Shown one piece after another: positions 9,995 through 21,561 of a stretch of DNA of 64,000 bases (positions within the stretch are counted from its first letter, which is position 1; every line of letters starts with the position of its first letter). The notes below the pieces were generated by a model. It searched no databases and had not been told where the DNA came from. It worked only from the letters and a program-made list of their open reading frames with translations. The position numbers and the translations under genes were made by a program. The stretch is from Laccaria trichodermophora. Its lineage: Eukaryota > Basidiomycota > Agaricomycetes > Agaricales > Hydnangiaceae. Location: assembly GCA_018417955.1 (NCBI GenBank), contig JACTVC010000001.1:2294001-2358000 (forward strand). The letters run 5' to 3'.

Positions 9995-12900
9995 CTAATG
10001 GTCGACCTGTTCAACCCTCCAAACCTTGATAACACCTGCCCGGTCACCACTGATTATCCCTCCACGGAAAGGTGAGTCAATACAAGCCAGCACAGTGACA
10101 ACATCCTGATGAGACTTGAGCAAACTCTGCTGGTTATTCGTGATGAGAGAAATCCGCTGTGGAGGTCGATTGCTCTGGCCACCATTCAGAGTTGGAGGCC
10201 ATGTCTCGACAAACGCTGACGCAGTTCCGACCGTTAAAGTTCTTGATGATTCAATGAGCACCGTGTAAAAGAGTCAGAGATAATACTTACTCGTACGAAG
10301 GCTTCTCGGTTTCAGATTCTAGACCGCTGAGAACGGTAGTTCGCTCCAACTTCCCCAAGTCCCACAATCGAATCTTCCGGTCCTCAGAGCCAGTGATCAT
10401 AAAACCTCGAGTCGCAGAACGCCCTGAAGGACTTGAATCTGCGACCATCTCGCCATACTCTGATCGGTGCGCCATAGAATAACCACCAAAGTCAAGCCCA
10501 ACGACCAAGGCACGAACGTCAGGCGCTGGTGAAGGAATTAGTTCGTCACTGAAAGTGTTTCGAGAGGGCTGCCTATCCATTGATTCACTATTGCTAGAGT
10601 TTCGTGAGTGCACCAGGGCTGCAATAGCTGCTGCAGGACTGGGTTCAGCATCTACTCCTGTCATCTCATGAGGCTCTGGTATAGGGTCGCTTGGCGATCC
10701 AACCCGCATTACAAACGTCTCAACAAGGACGGCATTCTCTATATCCCAAACTTCTACCAAATTCGAGTAGGTTCGATCTGTGGGCTTCTTGGAAGCATTG
10801 ACGGTGACCATGATCCATTTCCCGCGCCCTTTTGTCGGGTGAACGACACATTGGTGTATTCGTGCTGATCGACCGGATACTGTGACTCCAACATACCAAC
10901 TTCGTAGAAGAAGACCAAATCGTTTGTCCCAGAGCGTCAGGACTCCTGTTGATGTGCCCACTACTATCCAAGCCCGTTTACGATCTATGCAGAGGGCTGT
11001 TATGGAACCATGATGCCGAGGGTTCTCCATGGTCTGGAGGACCCGCATCGTACGCAGGTCAAGAACTATGATGTTGGAGTGGGTTGTAGCGTAAACGAGA
11101 TTCGAGGAAGAGTCTAAAATGATAGAAGAATATAAACGAGGTGTATCAAAGTGCAAGAGAACTCACCAGTGTTATAGTGTGTCATGCAGGTGATGTATTC
11201 CCCAATAGTATCCACACGATGCTCTCTAATCACTTGAAGTTTGTTGTACTTGGGTAAAGCCCCGCTTTGCGTTATATGGACCCGTACTACATGCAGACTG
11301 CCATCATCGGCTGCACTGGCGAAACAGTGCACGCCCTCCAGAATGCAGACACATTTGACACGTGCATGATGCTGACCATATGTATGCCGAGGTTTACTGG
11401 TGACATTCCGTTCCAAACGTGCCGTATCCCAGACTTTGACCGTTTTATCGTCTGAGGAAGATACGAAGAACATGTGATCAGGAGATACAGCCAACCCAGT
11501 GACCGCTTCTGAGTGGGATGTTAGATTTGCGATGAGAGACGCCTCTGTTCGTCGAGTCGTCCCATCTCGAGAGGTAAAGCTGTGCCGAGTTGCGTTGCGT
11601 CGACGAATAGGACCTTCGTGAACGTGAGGGCCAAAATCTTGTTGGAGTTCTCTGTTGTTGTCGAGATACAGGTTTTCAAGCAAGTTGCTGATCCCTGGTT
11701 CCTGGCCATCTAACGATGAGAGCATTAACGCCGGCTTTAACGGGCGAGAAAGAAACACTCATACCATAGGTAGAGATGGGCAACATCGAAGGGACTCGTG
11801 GACGATGTGCACGAAGGGTAGTGGACATAGACATGGGAGAAGATCTTCCTGATCGTTCTGGGGAACCTTCTGAACGAATTTTTGAATGAGCTTCTAGCAC
11901 ACCTGTTGCATTGGTTTTCGAAGATCCAACAGCAGGAGCTGCCTTGGTTCCATCAGTACCAATCTGTAGCCGATTTATTGGACGTAAAGAGATTGAGTTT
12001 GTGAGAGATGCTACAGATTCGGAGGGGCTTGAAGGACGTTCTGGAATTGGAGAAGGCTCAGCGAGAGCAGCCAGGGAAGAACTTGATGCTCCTCGTCCAG
12101 AAGCGGAACTGCGATGTTCTCTGGACGTATTAGCCACACTAAGAGAAGAGGATGAAGCGTTGATGGTTTGCAGCCTGCGACGGAGATCTTCAAATGGGGC
12201 GCCGGTGCTATTGCGATCTACGCTCGACCCCCGGAGTAGACGAGGGCTCAGAATCGGGGCACGGGAAGTAGAAGAACCGTATGTTGACCTTCTAAACGAT
12301 AGTACTCGAGAAGATCGTGCGGTTATGTCACTGTTCCTGGATTTGAGGAAAACTGTTTGCGGGACAACACCAAGCTTTTGAAGCTCGACATCTCCGCTGA
12401 CTTTCAGACTCTTTCCTGTGTCAAGTTCATGATTGAGGCGTGACGTAAAACTGATGGACTGTTAACCCTTGGGCTCTCTAGAGCAGTTGATGAGAGGAAA
12501 TACCTGGAAGTGGCATTGGCAAGCTTTATGATGTATTCCCTCATTGCGAGCAGCTTGTTCTCGTCGACTGACGTCATGCCAAGTTGTTGCAATTTGGTCA
12601 AGTAGATCTCATCCCTGTATTGAGACAATGCATGAGATGAATGAACCGACGTCAAAACTCAGGTATCTCACTCCTCAGATTTGTGCCTTGATATACCCCC
12701 AGTCGCGGTTTTCCGAACAGATACCACACTTTCTCGAGGAGATTCTACTTTGGCACCCCGTCGAGGTCCCCGCCAGAAGCCACTCTTGTCAGCTTTCATG
12801 GCCCATTGTACAGCAGCGTCCAGAATCTGCCTAGGAAGCTGGAGAGGAGTCAATCGACAGCATGCCATAAACAATCTTAACATAACGTACAGGCGGTTTC

Positions 12901-15780
12901 ATAGCTCCCAGCAGACTAAGCGTATCAATCTCTGCAATGTCTGACCTGAGAAAATGTCGAAGCGACGGGTACAGTATACACCAAATATCGCTGCTTGGGA
13001 GATGTTGCGCAGCAGAGCTGATGAAGGTAGCCGCCCCTATCGGCCTGTCAGCAGCGAATTTGACACGTCTCCTGAAGCACATACCTTGCTGTATCCATAT
13101 ATTTGGATGATACAAGAAACCCAATATTGCGCTCATAAGCTCCCATATCCGCATCTTCTGAAATAGGCCAAGCTCGCAGAGACTAGTTAGAGCCGCCAAA
13201 ACTTTGGCTACGACACTTTCCTCGACATCTTCAAGGTGGTGTTAGCGTGTTCGAACTCCCAGGCTATAAGGAGACGGCGGACCTGATAAAGCCTGCACCA
13301 TTAGTGGCAGAATATATTCCTCTAAGCTCCTCCCACCAGCACAGGCAGCAACATCCACGATGCTCTCGAAGAATGCGTACCGAAGCAGCCAATCACGATC
13401 GTTCAAGTACGTTATCATGTGGCTCAACAGAACATCATTAGTTTTCTGTCTGCCGAGAAATATGCAAAGGGACGATATATCGTGTAAGACAGCACGCTTC
13501 ACAATACTCGATGGGTCCATGAGCAGGGCGGAGAGATGATCCTGAACTTGATTTTGTAGTTCTTGCATACTTGCGTCGTAAGAAATCTGCAACAAGTAAG
13601 ACAAGGTAACGACAAAAACCCACGAAGCTCGTAACGGACCTCAAAGTGAGCATTGTCATATTCCTGAGCTTCGGCTGATAGATTGAACGCCCCATGTGCT
13701 CTCAATGCTTGACCCATCTCGAGGTACTGCAGAGCTGTGTCCGCGAGCTGTACAATACACTGCGCGTAAGTGCACCGTACAGAGACTTCTGGGTCTTGAA
13801 CCAGATGCTTGATGTTGGGGATGATATACTCGGGGAAGATGGCTACATTGGAAGGGGTGATTACAGTCACGATCATGAGCTACATAAAGATTAGAAAGTT
13901 GCGAATAGAGCACGTAAGGAAAACAACATACGACTTGCATAAGCGTCCGCAAGGCGGCGGAGCGGACGAGGGCTGCGTCATCAGTGAGTAGCTCGACAAT
14001 GTAGGGCACCATCCGGTCGAGTTTTGCTTCATCAGTCAGATGACAAGAAAGCGCCAGAAACGCATCCAACGCGCGAACTTTAGAACTAGGCAGAACGGAG
14101 TTCCGGATATTGGCAGTTATGAGCGCCAGAATTATCAATGCAGGGCCATCTTTCAATCAATGAGCACGGAAATGCAGAAAGGAGAGGGGGTGATGACCTT
14201 CGATAGCAGCAAACCGTCCACTAGGTAGAGCACCATGAAGCTTGGAGTCACGGTTCGGTATGTTGAGCTCCACGGGCAATACGTCCTGGAAGGGTTTCGA
14301 AGCAATGTTAACGGAGACATAGTCAATCTTCATGTCCATTTTTGGGGATTCCGTTGACTCCATGATGACATACGGCTCGATGCTCTCATAATCCGCCCAG
14401 ATTCTTTCTAATCGGTTATCTGAGTCACTAGGTAGAACTTCCGTTGCTGTATCTCCTACACTCGGGTTGGCTGTTAGCCCCATAGACGAAGAAGGTCTGA
14501 GGCTCGTCGTAGATATCGAGGGGGGAATGCTGGTCGGTGTAGAGGTCGGTGGAGATACGCTAGGGAATGTGCTCGACAAATCATTGATGGTTGACACATA
14601 ATTATGCAAGAAAGAGTAAAAAGCCTCTGGGAAGATGGATCCTCGTGAGGTATGCAAGAGAGCATCGAAGGTTGGTCGGGCGTTGGGATCAAGGCCAATC
14701 ATCTGCTTGATGAGGTGCTACTACCAATAGTAAGACAAGGGTCTGATAGCTGAAACAAGAAGACACTTACGCGGACACCTTCATCATCTATGGGTGCGAG
14801 GTGACTGTCGACATTGAATTCGCCCTCCCTATACTTGAACAGCTGACTCAAGGTAAACAAGGGTGCACCTTCTAAGAATAGTTCAGCGATGACACAGCCA
14901 ACGCTGAAACAGTCCATCGACTCCGTGACTTTACCATCCCTCTTTCCCTCAGTATCGTCTGCGATCCTCGATTTCTTTGCACTGATTTCCGGGTTGGTGA
15001 CGTGGGTGTAGAACCTCTCAGGTGCAATGTAGCATGTCCGCCGTCCGGACGTGTCAAAGAAGAAGGAGAAATCAGATGGGTCGTCGAGTGGAAGATATGT
15101 GGGCTTATATGAGGCAAAATCTGTCAAGTATATCCAGTTCCATGAGGTGACCAGAATGTTCTCGGACTTAATGTCGCCATGGGATATCTTGCGGTTGCGT
15201 GCATCACGAAGAGCGTTAAGCAACTGAAAAGCGATCCATTTCTTCTCTACCATTGTAAGAAACGGACGAGTGCTAATCAGGTCAAGAGTTCAGTGAGCGC
15301 AAGAAGAAAATAAAGAAAAGCCGCGCACCTTATGCGATCATAAAGGTTACTCGCAACCCACTGCCGAATAATGTACCCCGCCTTATCAGTCTCCACGAAC
15401 GACTGATAATTATAGATGTTCGCGATATCTGACAGCGTTTCCCTGTCCACTGGTTAGACGCGTAAGTCCAGTTCGGGCACTTTTACAGTGAAGCTCACTC
15501 TTTAGCCTGCGGTGGTAATTTCTCAGAGATAATCCAGGGTCCGGCTTTATGAAGATTTTGACAACGAGAAATCCATTTCGATGTCGGCATTTAACAGTCT
15601 TTAAGAATCGGGCGGAACCTAGGCTGCGAGGTAACGAGTTTGGTGAAGAGGAGAGAATTGTGGCTGGTGGCATCCTACACACCTCTTCTCGTAGATTATA
15701 TCACCTCCCAGTTCCGCCACGAACGAATCCAATGCTCCCGTCGTGCGCGTCAACGCCGATCCCGAGTTAACATTTCCCAT
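9995..15780 (-). CDS. VPS15: Vps15 (PI3-kinase regulatory subunit)
   Basis: This protein-kinase-like scaffold anchors and activates the PI3-kinase Vps34 on endosomes and autophagosomes. The first codons read MGNVNSGS, giving the Gly2 myristoylation site expected of the family. The kinase-like domain carries VVKIF, HGDIKSENI in place of HRD and DFA in place of DFG, both normal for Vps15, then RRTCYIAPERF. HEAT repeats occupy the middle (for example LVQDPEVSVRCTYAQCIVQL). WD40 repeats fill the C-terminus, ending in GDRAGVIKVWRVEQVDH. Many short introns are required; I estimate about 1,500 residues, similar to other Vps15 proteins. A Ser/Thr/Pro-rich linker after the kinase domain is lineage-variable. 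The gene is convergent with the PX-GH18 gene, with 193 bp between stops. Identification is secure; individual exon ends were not all fixed. Confidence 0.95.
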
Positions 15781-16151
15781 ATGTTTGGTCCAGTGGTTAG
15801 AAATGTAAGTTTAGGCAACGAACTAGGGGAGCATAGCTGTTGTGACTTGTTTATCCCATAACGGCTGCACGCTGCCGCTTCAACCAGATTGTAAGACTGG
15901 AGTTGTGGTTCCCCACAGCAAGTCATTTTATTCCCTGATGTACACTACAGAGTATATATCTCCATGATTAAGTCAGCTGATAGACAAGCTGTAAGGTTGG
16001 GGGAGCTACTAGTAAGCAACAACTCGGGATGGATCTTCCTCCACACAACCTACACAACGAAAAGATTCTGGAACTTGAAGCCCGGTCGTATCATAAACCC
16101 ATTTGTATCGAGGAAAATCGAACATCAGATTGAAATATTGTGCAAACCCTA
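15781..16151. other. intergenic region upstream of VPS15
   Basis: These 371 bp hold the 5' flank of VPS15 and the 3' flank of the first CxxC-family gene, which is on the same strand. No gene or clear element is seen. Confidence 0.4.
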
Positions 16152-17135
16152 TCATGAAACTGGAAGTTTGAGGAGATCTTCAATAGCCTTCGCCAATTTG
16201 CCCTCCAAACAGTCACGGAATGTATAAGGGGACATCAATCCTACCAAAACAACTCCAGGATCCAACGGTAATCGCCAGTAGCGATTACAATCAAACTCTG
16301 GATCTTGTTTATATAGAGGGATGATACCAATTTGGTGTCGCAGTCTTTGAATCTGCCCCACTGCTGAGGGGTCAAATATTCGGGCCACTCTTGGATCATT
16401 GCCTGGCGTATCCTCCGGTGCTGGGATAAATTGACCTTTCCGAAGGATTACACGGCCCGGTAGGAACGGGGTTACGAGCTCCATTGGTTGTCTTTCCCCT
16501 CCATCTGGTAAGATCAGACTGTAAAGGCCAAGGTAAGGTAGAATATGCGTCGGGTCAGGCAATTCCGTTGTCTGGCCTTGCTTCAATAAAGTGAAAACCT
16601 GCTCCATAATTAGATTTTGGTAGTTCGTATGAGGGCGGTGATACCTCATATAGTGGTTTCCGGGCCTCTGGATGAGTCTGTTTGAGGTAATCCAAAACAT
16701 AGCGAAGCAGGGGAACTGGTAGCGTCAATGAAACGTAACCGGGGCCGAAGATACCTATTTTGCACGAACGGCAGACTGAAATTCGCATTTGAAATTGAAT
16801 ATCTCAAGAAAAATAAGATTTCCACTTACGGAACAAGCTACTTTCTTCAGGTCTATCCGTGTGGCGAAAACGAAAAGATGGGTGGAGGAGGCCTAACTTG
16901 CAACCATGGGTATGCTTATGATCGTCCAATAAACAAAAATCGCGTAGGCACTGCTAAAGTCACCCACTCGCCTCTGACCCTCCCCAAGGTCGCTCAGTAA
17001 GTTTGCCAAAATATCTCCAGGTGAGTCACGGTAGCCTGGGGGAAGCCTTGAAAGACAGATTGAACAAGGACCCACAGAAATAGCAAAGCCTTTCACAGGA
17101 TCCATTTTTCCCGGCATAAAAGTATGATGTTTCAA
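16152..17135 (-). CDS. two-CxxC family protein, paralog 1 (unknown function)
   Basis: I do not recognise this family. Four exons (17135-16968, 16896-16830, 16775-16645, 16601-16152) give 271 residues with intron phases 0, 1, 0. A first CxxC lies in CSICLSRLPPG and a second in CRSCKIGIFGPGYVSL, so four cysteines could bind one zinc. The C-terminal half is conserved with its two neighbours: HILPYLGLYSL, then IGIIPLYKQDPEFD, then YWRLPLDPGVVL. There is no signal peptide or membrane segment. It lies head to head with paralog 2; the two ATGs are 96 bp apart. The match of exon phases among the three copies supports the model strongly, although function cannot be inferred. Confidence 0.75.
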
Positions 17136-17230
17136 GAGAGGTTGATGACGGTTGAAGAGAGGTGTCGTATTAGGGCCACACTCGACACGTGACGACGTTG
17201 TCTCCTTTCCCGACCCCCTCCTCAGTTACA
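17136..17230. promoter_or_regulatory. compact bidirectional promoter of paralogs 1 and 2
   Basis: Only 95 bp separate the two start codons of the divergent paralogs, so they must share promoter sequence or start transcription inside each other. No TATA box is evident. Confidence 0.4.
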
Positions 17231-18314
17231 ATGGTCAACCCATCGCTGCCATTTCGTATGTACGACGCTGAAGCATGGGAAAGACCACCCAACGCTCCTA
17301 CAGTCGACGAGCTTTTGCAGGCCAACAACAAAAAGTTGACTTTCCATTGGCGCTGCGGAATATGCCTCACAAAACTCCCCCCGCCCGGTTGTCAAAGCGG
17401 GGACTACTTTGATCTTCAAGGAGTCGAAACTGGGGCAAAAATGGTATGTAGCCCGGCATGAAATAATGGCCGCTCAATTATTTAGATAGCTTCTCTCAGT
17501 TCAAGCTTGGAATGGATCTTGATATTTTCTCTGCCTTCGAACAACATCGCGATAACCTCGGACAGTTTTTTTATGCAGGAGATCAAGAGAAAAATGGTAT
17601 GGTCCGTAAGTGGAAGATTCATCTGCGACGAAAGCGGCGATGCAAATTTCGCTTAGGATGTGGATCCTGCCACTTTGGTCTTTTCCTACCAAATTATGTC
17701 TCCTTATCTCCTCCACGGCAAATACTGGAGTACATTTTGGAACACATCACAAAAACGGGTCCAGGTTGTTTAAACCTGGCCGGGGTACGTCGTTTACACT
17801 TGGTAATTTCTAAGTCGTACATAGATTCACGAAGCCAAAATATCTTTCAAAGGCACTCGCCCTCAAAACGCTGCCTAAATCTCTTCAACCATATCTCTAT
17901 CTATACAGTCTCATTATACTCAAGGAAAAGGAGGTTGAAGACATACAGATCCTCACGCCATGCCTACCTCCTCTATCCATTTTACAGGACGATGACTTTG
18001 TCCGAGCTCAGAGAAGCGTACTCCCGGGCCACTCGAATGCCGCCCGAATATTCGATGTTTCCGCTCTCGGCAAGGAGTTCAGTAAATACCATTCACCCCC
18101 CTTGAAGATCTGTGTCGTTCCACTGAGCAAATCTGGACTGGCTCATGAGACGCGATATTGGCGGTTACCAATGATAAACCCTCTGGTCATGCTGGCATGT
18201 TTGATGCAGCAGGTGTGCGATGGGGATGGTATAGAAGTTGAAGAGGAATGCGCCGAATTGAAATTAGCAAAAGAGATTTACGAACAACTTCGGCTGCGAT
18301 CAACCACTCTATAA
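17231..18314 (+). CDS. two-CxxC family protein, paralog 2 (unknown function)
   Basis: Four exons (17231-17443, 17500-17605, 17657-17784, 17853-18314) give 302 residues, with the same intron phases 0, 1, 0 as paralog 1. The first CxxC is CGICLTKLPPPG and the second CGSCHFGLFLPNYVSL. The C-terminal core continues with LQPYLYLYSL, then ICVVPLSKSG and YWRLPMINPLVMLACL, and ends with an acidic helical segment. Near the end of exon 3 the frame that best matches the siblings' KPLY segment is shifted, so the LNLAG stretch may be diverged. A different acceptor (17852) restores an open frame to the end. Function is unknown; the gene is probably intact. Confidence 0.7.
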
Positions 18315-18424
18315 CATTGTAATCCAAAAATTTAATGTCCAGTAGGAAATAAATACGGGATACGGCGGGAGGAAGGAAACCAGGTTAGATATCTACCCAT
18401 AACATGGGTTCATCGGTCAGTGTC

Positions 18425-18471
18425 ATGTGATGTCACTGGCATGGCAAACACACCTCACAGTGACATCACAT
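18425..18471. repeat. 14-bp perfect inverted repeat
   Basis: The arms 18425-18438 (atgtgatgtcactg) and 18458-18471 are exact reverse complements with a 19-bp spacer. The right arm ends 25 bp before the start of paralog 3. It contains TGATGTCA/TGACATCA, similar to a bZIP-type site, and could be an operator-like site or a transposon footprint. Confidence 0.7.
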
Positions 18472-18496
18472 CGTACCTTCTGGACTGTCAAGAAGG

Positions 18497-21166
18497 ATGC
18501 CACTGAACGAAGATCTGTCTCAATATCGCGAAGACGTAAACGATAGTTATTGTTCCTGGAAACATGAAGAATTATACGCCAAATTCAGATATCGTTGCGC
18601 GATTTGTCTCACAAGGATTTCTCCCGCTGGTGCTCAGTACGGAGAGTTCTTGGAGCTATCTACACGTACACCGTCAATTGATAAAAATGTGTGAGAGACC
18701 TGGAAGCCAGGGCCTGATCCCAAGCCCGCGCCACCTGTCAGCCATGCTGATGTAACATTTCCCAAGAGTTGAAAAACGACTAATAGCATCATGTCACCAG
18801 GTTGATGTTGCCTTGACGTTTTGGTCAAACATTGGGGACAGCTGGGGCGCGAAGGCCACTGACGGAAATCCAGTGGCCTTCAACCCAGCTGAGGGTCAAC
18901 ATGGCTGGTTAATGTTTTCTGTCATCTCTTACAGCTAGAAACACATCTTTTGTATTTCTCTTTTATTATGTTGTACCACAATAAACTTCGATTCAAACAC
19001 ATAAACAAAAGAATGAATTGTATTTTGATGAGGGGGAACACAGGAATTAACTACTCTATCTACTACCCAATGGACCTGGCTCACCCACGTGAGAAGAAGA
19101 GTGAGCCGTGGTTGGTTACGTGGTCGACGCACTGGTCACCCCACTGATGCAGGACCGTACATAGGAGGGTTCGTGGGCACTGTTTGTGGTGGTGTCGACC
19201 AAGCTGATTTCACTCGACATGATTCGTGGAGGTGGGCGTTCGACATGGTTCGGGGTGGTGGTGGGCATTCGTCGCCATTCGTTGATGCCCTCGTTGTAGG
19301 TGGTGGTAGTTGCAAGCCCTGGTAGCCGTTCGTTGACGGTGATGCTGGGCCCTCGTTGCTGTAGGTGGTGGGCTGTTGGTGAATGGTGGTTGTGAGCGCT
19401 CGTCTCGGTTCATGTATGGTGTCGTGGGCTCTTTTACTTGTTCGTCGATGGTGGTGAACCGTGGTGCGCATTCGACGTGATTCGTTGATGGTCGTGGGCG
19501 CTCGTCACCCTTCATTGACGGGGGTCGTGGGCGGTGCTCGTCGCTGTTCATTGACGGTGATGCTGGGCCCTCGTTGTTGGAAGTGCGGGTGGTTATTGGC
19601 CCTCGGCACTGTTTGTTGATGTGTTGATGGGCCCTCATCGCCGTTCGTGGTGAAAGGGGCATTGGGCGGAAACAAAAGCCCAGAGCAGTGACATGACCGT
19701 GCACAGGCGCATGGGTAGGGAACAAGGACAACCAAAACACAACATGAGGGTGTTTACATGAGGACACAGAGGGTTTAGGAACGAGGATGGGAGCAACTTG
19801 ACAGCCGGGCGATGGGAGACGGTTGTGGTGAAGAAGAAAGTGAGTTTGGTTCTGGTTGAAGTTTGGAAGTAACCAAACATACGCGGAGTTTAAACGACTT
19901 AAAAGAATTTTTTGAGAGCTTGTTGCACGGGCCTTTTCACATTGAGCTCAATTTCCCCCAATTTTTCCACCTGTAAGAGCTTGGGAGTGCTCATTGTATC
20001 ATTTTATTACTCTCTTATGATTAATTTGTATCTTAAGTACACTATTTCGTTGCCCAAAGAAAGTTGGAGGTACATGTCTCCTCAAGAAGAGTCAGAAACC
20101 TGTGGGTCAGCTGTCGAGCCGCTGGGGCTAACATTTACGCCCCAAGCTCCGACACGCCTGCCATCCATGCCGAGGCAACCTCCATCAAAAACCTGTCAAG
20201 CGGAGATTCGTGCCAGATGCCATCAGCATTTTGAACAATTGGCGGTGTATAGAGAACAAATTCAATGTGAGCAATTTTTTAACATACAAAAAAGAATCTA
20301 GGTTTACGGCTTCTAGGTTTTGAATGGAGTTTCACTTGGTGTGCTTCACCCAGGGTTTGGCAAAAAGTCTATACCTCGCCCAGATAATCCCATGCTCAGT
20401 GAGTACTACTATACTTCTTGTTGAAAAAACCCGAGCCGGATTCAAGGATGTGGGACATGCCAATATAGTTTCTTTTTCCCCAACTTTGTTGCTTTCTCGC
20501 CTCCAAAAGAAGTCCTTGAATATATCGTCAAATATATCACTGAGACGGACCCGAATCAACAGAAGCCTCTATACCAGGTACCATCTTTTCCCTTTCCACC
20601 AAACAACGTTTGAAGTTTGAAGATAATAGGCTTTCACGTTGTTAAGCCAAGGCAGGGTTGACGGACTCCCCGACCCAATGTCAATTCTTCCATTTCTTGG
20701 GCTTTATTCCCTTGTCCCATTGAGAATCGAAGAGCTGGCGAGTACAGACGTCAAAATATTCACTCCACTTCGTCCGGACCTCTCTGTTTATCGAGAGGGC
20801 CATTGGCTCATCGCCCCGTTCGACGAAGTCCTTCCTGACGACGCCTTAACAGCCCGAATTTACGACGCTGCTAGTCTCAGTCCAGATCACTTCCTTTCCA
20901 ATTCGTTCGGGATAATACCTCTGGTACAGGAAGACCCCGAATTCGATAAAAATCATTTCTGGCGGTTACCAGTCGATCTGGGGGTGGTATTGGCAGCCTT
21001 TTTGGACCGTGCGATTGTTGTTCCCGACAGCTGGAGCACTTATCATGTGAGGCTGGCTAAAAGCATATACGCCCTCCTCTACGTTCAGAAACATAGCTGG
21101 AACGGGGACACGATTTCCTTGCAGCCAGAGAAAGAGAAGGACAGTGGCCGGAAGCGGAAGCGCTGA
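18497..21166 (+). CDS. two-CxxC family protein, paralog 3, with a 1.6 kb first intron
   Basis: I join exon 1 (18497-18688) to exons 2-4 (20317-20398, 20447-20577, 20630-21166), giving 313 residues. Exon 1 carries the first CxxC (CAICLTRISPAG) and ends in phase 0. Exon 2 carries a segment (LGVLHPGF) that aligns with LGLLHPSF of paralog 1. Exon 3 is exactly 131 bp, as in paralog 1, with CGTCQYSFFFPNFVAF. Exon 4 reads ILPFLGLYSLV, then FGIIPLVQEDPEFD, then FWRLPVDLGVVL. Intron phases are 0, 1, 0, like the siblings. The alternative is two broken pieces: an orphan exon 1 and a 5'-truncated copy. Phase agreement favours one gene with an inserted intron. The function of the family is unknown. Confidence 0.6.
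18840..18890. repeat. long imperfect hairpin
   Basis: Arms 18840-18861 and 18871-18890 pair as 7 bp plus 11 bp (gaaggccactg with cagtggccttc), interrupted by a small asymmetric internal loop, around a 9-base loop. A TTGAC/GTCAA pair lies just upstream at 18813-18828. It sits in the expanded intron and may be a MITE remnant. Confidence 0.65.
19090..19650. repeat. degenerate G/T-rich minisatellite
   Basis: Variants of a ttcgttgatggtggtgggc-like word recur many times with drift. One 26-bp stretch beginning ttgacggtgatgctgggccc occurs twice, around 19334 and 19551. The array explains long minus-strand frames rich in Thr, Asn, Asp, Glu and Pro here; these look like products of the repeat and not of a selected gene. 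Confidence 0.6.
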
Positions 21167-21561
21167 GCGAAGCTAAGAGATGTCCACCATAAACCGCCTC
21201 TCATCGACCAGTAGTGTAAATTTGGAGGTTCGGAGGTGTTTTTTATTTAACAATTGAATTGACAAGTTTGAAGTTCTTCGGATCAACTTCGGATGCCTAT
21301 TGAGGCCCACGCCGTCCGAGGCGGGGTTAACTCCAAAATAGCACCATAGCCAGTTCCAAGTCATAATGGCCCAAAATCACAGTTACAGACATGAACAAGA
21401 CTAGAATGGGGCGAAAAAAGAGACAACGAAAGGGGTTCATCGGCAAGTCGCATAGGGGTTGCGGTGTTTCTAATTTCTAGCACATGTGTATGTCATTGGT
21501 ATGTCAAGTAGGCAAAATATCCAGGATAACTTAGGAAAGTGTGTTAAATCTGCCAGCAATC
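21167..21561. other. intergenic region between convergent genes
   Basis: These 395 bp lie between the ends of paralog 3 (plus) and the deaminase gene (minus). Nothing else can be supported; both terminators should lie here. Confidence 0.4.

Larger units (their letters stand above)
18689..20316 (+). other. expanded first intron of paralog 3 (probable insertion)
   Basis: This 1,628-bp stretch separates exon 1 from exon 2, against 71 and 56 bp at the same position in paralogs 1 and 2. It starts with a usable donor (GTGTGAG) and ends in TTCTAG. It holds a hairpin at 18840-18890 and a degenerate repeat at about 19090-19650 but no recognisable transposase or reverse transcriptase. Confidence 0.55.

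Noticed and set aside
15780..15900. tRNA-like A-box sequence upstream of VPS15
   Set aside because: A ttggtccagtggtta-like word is present, but no matching B box or cloverleaf can be drawn.
19210..19767. 185-codon minus-strand frame rich in Thr, Asn, Pro and Arg
   Set aside because: It tracks a degenerate DNA repeat, has no splice-linked continuation and lies inside an intron-like insert.
20074..20301. Possible own start (MSPQEESETCG) for the 3' part of paralog 3
   Set aside because: This frame lacks the family's first CxxC, and its likely exon end (phase 1) does not fit exon 2, which starts in phase 0. The exon at 18497 fits in both content and phase.
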